Below are positions 5,816 through 6,602 of a stretch of 6,602 nt of DNA, one piece after another (position 1 is the stretch's first letter; each line of letters starts with the position of its first letter). The position numbers and the translations under genes are program-made. Below the pieces are notes generated by a model. It was given only the letters and a program-made list of their open reading frames with translations. It made no database searches and was not told where the DNA came from. The DNA comes from Bacteriovoracaceae bacterium UBA7695 (GTDB lineage: Bacteria; Bdellovibrionota; Bacteriovoracia; Bacteriovoracales; Bacteriovoracaceae): the NCBI GenBank assembly GCA_002482685.1, contig DLGL01000093.1, forward strand, positions 1 to 6,602, given 5' to 3'.

Positions 5816-6466
5816 ATGAAATCATCTATTTTTCACCTTGTTAGCTTATTTGCCATCTTAGCTTTTACAGCTTCATGCGGAAAGAGTGGCTCAGGTGGTG
5901 GTGGTGGAAACAATAATCAATTTGCTAATGGATATAATGCTTCTGGAACTGTTGCCCAGTCCAATCTCTTGGCCTGGTATAATTCAACCGGAGCAGAAGG
6001 TTCATTACCTAACCCAAATACTTCATACCGACTTCTGACAAAAACTGAAAAGAATGCTTCAAACGGGTGCAGCACACAGCCAGTCAGTGTTTTTGGTTTT
6101 AACTTAACTAATATTAATCTTTGTACGAGTGGCAGTGGATTAGGTTCAGGCACTCAAATTCAGGTACCTGTTCATATCTACTCAAATGGTGATAAAAAAT
6201 CTGGCAACTCTGAACTCGTGACAGCAATGTCGTCAATTGTAAACGGCGGAGCAGGACCACTTTTCTTAACTAATATTACCCAGGCTCCTAGTACACAAAC
6301 AACAGGATCTGTTTTCACAATTAACCTTGTGGATAGTAATCAGAAAAAAGTTGTTTATGTGATCGATACCGGTCTTAACTCTAAACTGAATCCTGTTTAT
6401 GTTTTGGACGGTGTGGCAGGTAAGGAAAGAACTCTTACGGCCATCATGCCAGGCCTGAATCAATAA
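5816..6466 (+). CDS. Predicted lipoprotein with glycine-rich linker, function unknown
   Basis: A 216-residue protein starting MKSSIFHLVSLFAILAF. The lipobox TASC places the lipidated cysteine at residue 21, so signal peptidase II processing is expected. Gly at +2 (no Asp) would by the E. coli Lol rule favour the outer membrane. A flexible GKSGSGGGGGNNN tether follows, then a Ser/Thr/Asn-rich, probably beta-rich domain with Cys85 and Cys103, which could form a disulfide. Near the end are FTINLVDS and KVVYVIDTGLN. I recognise no catalytic motif or named family. The ATG at 5816 is chosen over the in-frame TTG at 5744 because it starts a perfect lipoprotein signal and has GGGGG (5807-5811) 4 nt upstream. 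The gene stands alone: divergent from the GST operon and followed by its own terminator. Confidence 0.88.
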   Translation: MKSSIFHLVSLFAILAFTASCGKSGSGGGGGNNNQFANGYNASGTVAQSNLLAWYNSTGAEGSLPNPNTSYRLLTKTEKNASNGCSTQPVSVFGFNLTNINLCTSGSGLGSGTQIQVPVHIYSNGDKKSGNSELVTAMSSIVNGGAGPLFLTNITQAPSTQTTGSVFTINLVDSNQKKVVYVIDTGLNSKLNPVYVLDGVAGKERTLTAIMPGLNQ

Positions 6467-6478
6467 TTTTTTTACTCC

Positions 6479-6504
6479 AGGGTCGCTCAAAGCGGCCCTT
6501 TTTT
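6479..6504 (+). terminator. Intrinsic terminator of the lipoprotein gene
   Basis: AGGGTCGCT (6479-6487), loop CAA, and AGCGGCCCT (6491-6499) form a 9-bp GC-rich stem with one U-G wobble, followed directly by six T residues (6499-6504). It begins 13 nt after the stop codon. No A-run precedes the stem, so it should act only on plus-strand transcription. Confidence 0.93.
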
Positions 6505-6602
6505 ATTCCCCATCTCTTTAGTCGGATATGAATTCAAACACCTGTTCAATTTAACCTCAGCAAAAAACTCATTACCTGTTAAACTAGAAGGAAATTATCA
6601 CT
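6505..6602 (+). other. Leader region of a probable next plus-strand gene
   Basis: These 98 bases after the terminator hold no open reading frame of note. Near the edge AGAAGGA (6586-6592) resembles a ribosome-binding site for a gene starting just outside the window. TGTTAAACT (6577-6585) looks like an extended -10, but it would put transcription start at the ribosome site, so both cannot serve the same start as drawn. ACCTGTT occurs twice (6540-6546 and 6574-6580), 34 bp apart. Confidence 0.3.

Noticed and set aside
6540..6580. Two ACCTGTT copies 34 bp apart
   Set aside because: Seven identical bases twice in an AT-rich leader can occur by chance; no third copy or symmetry supports an operator.
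1..6602. Mobile element, CRISPR array, tRNA or defence system
   Set aside because: No transposase or integrase motifs, terminal inverted repeats, spaced repeats or tRNA-like cloverleaf were seen; all large frames are explained by the genes listed.

Overview
The window reads as a compact, chromosomal stretch of a Gram-negative bacterium with moderate GC content. Sec signal peptides, a lipoprotein and the mix of families would fit a Bdellovibrionota relative such as the Bacteriovorax/Peredibacter group. That placement is an inference from gene content and protein flavour, not from a marker gene. There is no sign of an insertion sequence, CRISPR array, phage, integrase, tRNA or rRNA.

Left block (1-1136, minus strand): a YafJ-like class II glutamine amidotransferase is followed, with a 4-nt ATGA overlap, by a DUF393 (DCC family) thiol-disulfide oxidoreductase whose C-terminus lies beyond the left edge.

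Central block (1220-4403, plus strand): a 79-residue putative zinc protein (C-x2-C ... C-x2-H), then a secreted 547-residue protein that appears to belong to the BPI/LBP-like tubular lipid-binding (TULIP) group, then tyrS 14 nt further on. The last two are probably co-transcribed. The secreted protein is the most interesting item in the window.

Right block: deoC (deoxyribose-phosphate aldolase) and a YibF-like glutathione S-transferase form a tight minus-strand operon (5654 down to 4400). It converges on tyrS with a 4-nt overlap of coding sequences, so no intergenic terminator separates them. The operon promoter at 5688-5716 carries a perfect 7-bp-arm inverted repeat over the predicted transcription start and a third copy of the same half-site in the -35 region, which suggests a dedicated repressor. 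Divergent from it, across a 161-bp intergenic region, is a 216-residue lipoprotein of unknown function closed by a strong intrinsic terminator (6479-6504). The last 98 bases hold no gene and probably lead into another plus-strand gene.

How the genes work together: tyrS is housekeeping. DeoC feeds deoxyribose 5-phosphate from DNA breakdown into central metabolism, while the GST and DUF393 proteins suggest thiol/redox chemistry. The BPI-like protein and the lipoprotein act at the cell envelope. No single pathway ties the whole window together.
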